A DNA stretch of 33,590 bases, taken from the NCBI RefSeq assembly GCF_003865405.1, contig NZ_RQVQ01000031.1:1-33590 (forward strand), read 5' to 3'. This document shows positions 32,601 through 33,590 of this stretch, in pieces. Position 1 is the stretch's first letter; every line of letters begins with the position of its first letter. Made by a program: the position numbers and the translations under genes. The notes beneath the pieces were generated by a model that saw nothing but the letters and a program-made list of their open reading frames with translations, did no database searches and was not told where the DNA came from. Source of the stretch: Paenimyroides tangerinum. Lineage in GTDB: Bacteria; Bacteroidota; Bacteroidia; Flavobacteriales; Flavobacteriaceae.

Positions 32601-32941
32601 AGTTTTTTGGTTTAAGAAGCGGTAAATACACTGTTTATGTCAGGGATACTAAAGGCTGTGGAATAGCTACACAAGAAATTAGTTTGTTAATGTACCCAAA
32701 ATTCTTCACACCAAATGGTGATGGACAAAATGAAACTTGGGCTATACTATTTTCAGATTCTCAAAAAAACTTAGAAACATATATTTTCGATAGAAACGGT
32801 AAGTTATTAAAAAAATTACACAGTTCAGATGCCTGGGATGGTAATTATAACGGCAATCCTGTTCCGTCTTCAGACTATTGGTTTGTGGTAACTAATGGGA
32901 ATGCCGAATTGTATAAAGGCCATTTTTCATTGATAAGATAA
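29603..32941 (+). CDS. Secreted T9SS protein with PKD and type B sorting domains
   Basis: 1112 residues from MRYLYFLFFFLLNVPMHSQ, a Sec signal peptide probably cut after Gln19; a TTG twelve codons earlier lies in the promoter and is rejected. The N-terminal 450 residues are beta-rich with repeated GNIYL/GNLYV-type strands (propeller-like). A PKD domain is near residues 470-540 (VVWNFNDPNALNN; FSATGVYNVSATVTC). Several Ig-like repeats follow with W-Y/N-x-x-Y motifs and paired Cys. The final 90 residues are the gliding-motility-associated type B sorting domain (FTPNGDGQNETWAI, FDRNGKLLKKL, WDGNYNGNPVPSSDYWFVV). It should be exported by type IX secretion and released or anchored at the surface; adhesin or scaffold role inferred. 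Confidence 0.9.
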   Translation: MRYLYFLFFFLLNVPMHSQCFDCGKSIGGWTSDAAVDIEKTNDGIVYLVSSGGFVASRIIKYDFNCNEIWSINFGYEDVAVKSVTSDEQGNIYLVIDNLTSTNAGLGPWDINGFSMSPGINFYKLNSAGTILWNRHIGPHTGNIMQNIHYYQNHLYVTGTFYDTLTFSNGLSFNFPYTDNPRAFIAKYDTDGNFINAINFGDGEDKFKYSEFDNQGNIYLTRYKDSYSKVDKFNAVLQLSWTKVLSSSNTSSEGIYIPGGIHFNNENNKLYVWGIMNLTTTIIGNTFFINSLNSVFQSALIELNSSTGNLENINRFDNNNDYYSLYFLLNLSPLRIAHFSQKDGFLYVHTSFTNTMSFPNATITSTSYHNNEYFSQDLVLFKINLSNFSSEFLFRSSGNPSLMTAAHDLSGPILFNGNDLYLTATYRSNPIQINGTTINNNSGNNDSDAMFYKFSIDQPANPGTIIVQNTCFNQIAQFSINGTYDSVVWNFNDPNALNNSSTSNTPNHVFSATGVYNVSATVTCDNSTQVLEKNVHITNVPFLNSIEPLMACETISGSGISNAFDTSNLNNLLIGNQPNIVLEFRNSSGQLFTNLFPNPYTNSNSYGDTIYVKAYHVNNPNCSIETELQFIVSPKPEMPIIETPQYFCTFQNQTLQDVLGNSNNIIWYDSEFEGNLLMQTTPLIHGQTYYAAQSNAICESTRVPVLIHLQNTTIPTGSSNQNICLNQQATLNDLIVNGDNLKWYNSISSTQVLPTSTQLVDGLTYYVSQTINQCESTNRFAVTVSLINSLNANDYAFAVCDALNDGTENINLTDYNSFLISNPVDYNFEYYQSLDGALNQIATNLIDPTNYNTTIGDQIIYVRIVSSNGCSQIVSLKITLFGNPIIPIEDDVSICEGTKLVLNAGDGFNSYSWSTGQNTQSITISEAGNYTITVNKINGNIICSTTKTIHVVFSKKPLIINIKTKQWTDHENAIEILTNSNKDDHYDFSIDGINYQESNQFFGLRSGKYTVYVRDTKGCGIATQEISLLMYPKFFTPNGDGQNETWAILFSDSQKNLETYIFDRNGKLLKKLHSSDAWDGNYNGNPVPSSDYWFVVTNGNAELYKGHFSLIR

Positions 32942-32980
32942 TATAATTTTTAAGGCACGTTTAAAATAGTAAAGTTCTTT

Positions 32981-33132
32981 AATATAAATCATTCATTCTA
33001 GGTATTTCTATCAAAAATCAACCATTGCAATAATAACTATCTAAAAGTAATTATTATCAAATAAAACCCCAAACATAGTTTTATGTTTGGGGTTTTATTA
33101 CGTTATTTCCCTTTTCCCATTTTCCCCATTCC
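32981..33132 (+). repeat. Dispersed repeat, right copy
   Basis: Partner of 29332-29483. Here the hairpin is a perfect 17-bp stem, while the part matching the DarT-like start codon (minus-strand ATGGTTGATTTT, about 33013-33025) is frame-shifted and stopped at once. Confidence 0.7.
33061..33098 (+). terminator. Strong terminator after the secreted-protein gene
   Basis: Perfect 17-bp stem with arms ATAAAACCCCAAACATA (33061-33077) and its complement (33082-33098), loop GTTT, T-rich exit on both strands, so probably bidirectional. It is part of the right dispersed-repeat copy. Confidence 0.85.
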
Positions 33133-33159
33133 TATTTATAAACTTGCAACCTATAAAGC

Positions 33160-33558
33160 TTAATATATATATTGAATCTCATTTGAAGTTTTGAATTCTT
33201 TCTCTAAAAACCAAGTAATTAAATCTTTTACGTTTAAATCTTTCACATAACGATCTTCACCAGTAAATTCAGGATATTTTAAATTCAATTGTTTAAACGT
33301 TATTAGGTTTAAAAAAAATAAAGGCATTCTAATAATCAATATAAAAATATTTTTTAACAGAAAAACCGGATTACAAATTTCGCCCTCACTTAAAAAATAT
33401 TCTTCATATTTAAAGTTGTTATGGTTTAGATTATTTTTCAAAATAAAATCTTCTAAAAGATAGTAATTATCATCTCCATCAAAACCTAAATCGCCTGAAA
33501 TAGTTGTTTGTGTAGATTCTGGTGAATGTGACCAGTGTAAATGAGGTTCAAAACACGG
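33160..33558 (-). CDS. Unknown protein, 5' part unclear or missing
   Basis: An open minus-strand frame runs from a TGA at 33559-33561 to the stop at 33160 (132 codons). It contains no ATG; only TTG starts such as 33441 are available. The N-terminal part reads CFEPHLHWSHSPES then SGDLGFDGDDNYYLLEDFIL, followed by a hydrophobic helix (VFLLKNIFILIIRMPLFFLN) and an acidic end. No family recognised. Probably the 3' part of a gene whose beginning lies beyond the window or was lost by a frameshift near 33560. Confidence 0.45.
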   Translation of the reverse strand, partial: PCFEPHLHWSHSPESTQTTISGDLGFDGDDNYYLLEDFILKNNLNHNNFKYEEYFLSEGEICNPVFLLKNIFILIIRMPLFFLNLITFKQLNLKYPEFTGEDRYVKDLNVKDLITWFLEKEFKTSNEIQYIY

Positions 33559-33590
33559 TCAAAAAGTTGTAACTAAAGTACAAAAAATAA

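Overview
The window is low-GC DNA from a member of the Bacteroidota, most likely a Flavobacteriaceae/Weeksellaceae-type bacterium. The basis is a type IX secretion (gliding-type) C-terminal sorting domain, a Bacteroidota -7 promoter motif (TAnnTTTG), a CTnDOT-like tyrosine recombinase with Mob proteins, and families such as DUF6132, DUF6428 and DUF6660. No rRNA, tRNA or CRISPR array was seen.

Region 1 (1-7160, all minus strand) is a compact sulfide/persulfide detoxification and sulfur-transport regulon. Its transcription units are (a) two YeeE/YedE half-transporters plus a Crp/Fnr-family regulator, (b) a TauE/SafE exporter, (c) an overlapping six-gene operon of persulfide dioxygenase-rhodanese, membrane-anchored rhodanese, TPMT-like methyltransferase, two tiny Cys-containing membrane proteins and thioredoxin, and (d) a second persulfide dioxygenase with a signal peptide. 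All four units are preceded by the same palindrome, TGTAAC-N4-GTTACA or a one-base variant, centred about 57-67 bp before the start codon. It is probably the operator of the Crp/Fnr protein encoded in the cluster, which carries a Cys79/Cys85/Cys86 cluster. This regulon is the most interesting system in the window.

Region 2 (7278-10981, plus strand) is an arsenic/chromate resistance operon: arsR, DUF6428, chrA-like, thioredoxin-type arsenate reductase and acr3. It has two copies of an ArsR-type operator, one before arsR and one after an arsR-proximal terminator.

Region 3 (about 11.3-27.2 kb) is an integrative mobilizable element. It carries a CTnDOT-type integrase at its right end, two excisionase-like HTH genes, MobA/MobB and a hairpin-rich oriT candidate, but no type IV secretion genes, so transfer would need a helper. 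Its cargo is heavy-metal efflux: a CzcA protein fused to a CzcC/TolC-like domain, CzcB, a Fur/Zur-type regulator, a transglutaminase-like protein, a Zn/Cd/Co P-type ATPase, an isoprenylcysteine-methyltransferase-like protein and a His/Cys-rich DUF6660-like protein. There is also a nonsense-interrupted gene of unknown function. Both ends carry an imperfect GTAAC-N6-GTAAC repeat. A TGCAATG-N-CATTGCA palindrome at two cargo promoters is a candidate operator for the Fur-family protein.

Region 4 (27.2-33.6 kb) is chromosomal-looking: a SWIM zinc-finger protein, a decayed DarT-like (DUF4433) toxin relic, a 1112-residue secreted protein with PKD and type B sorting domains, and a partial unknown gene at the right edge. 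The secreted-protein gene is flanked by two diverged copies of a roughly 150-bp sequence that corresponds to the 5' end and upstream region of the DarT-like gene.
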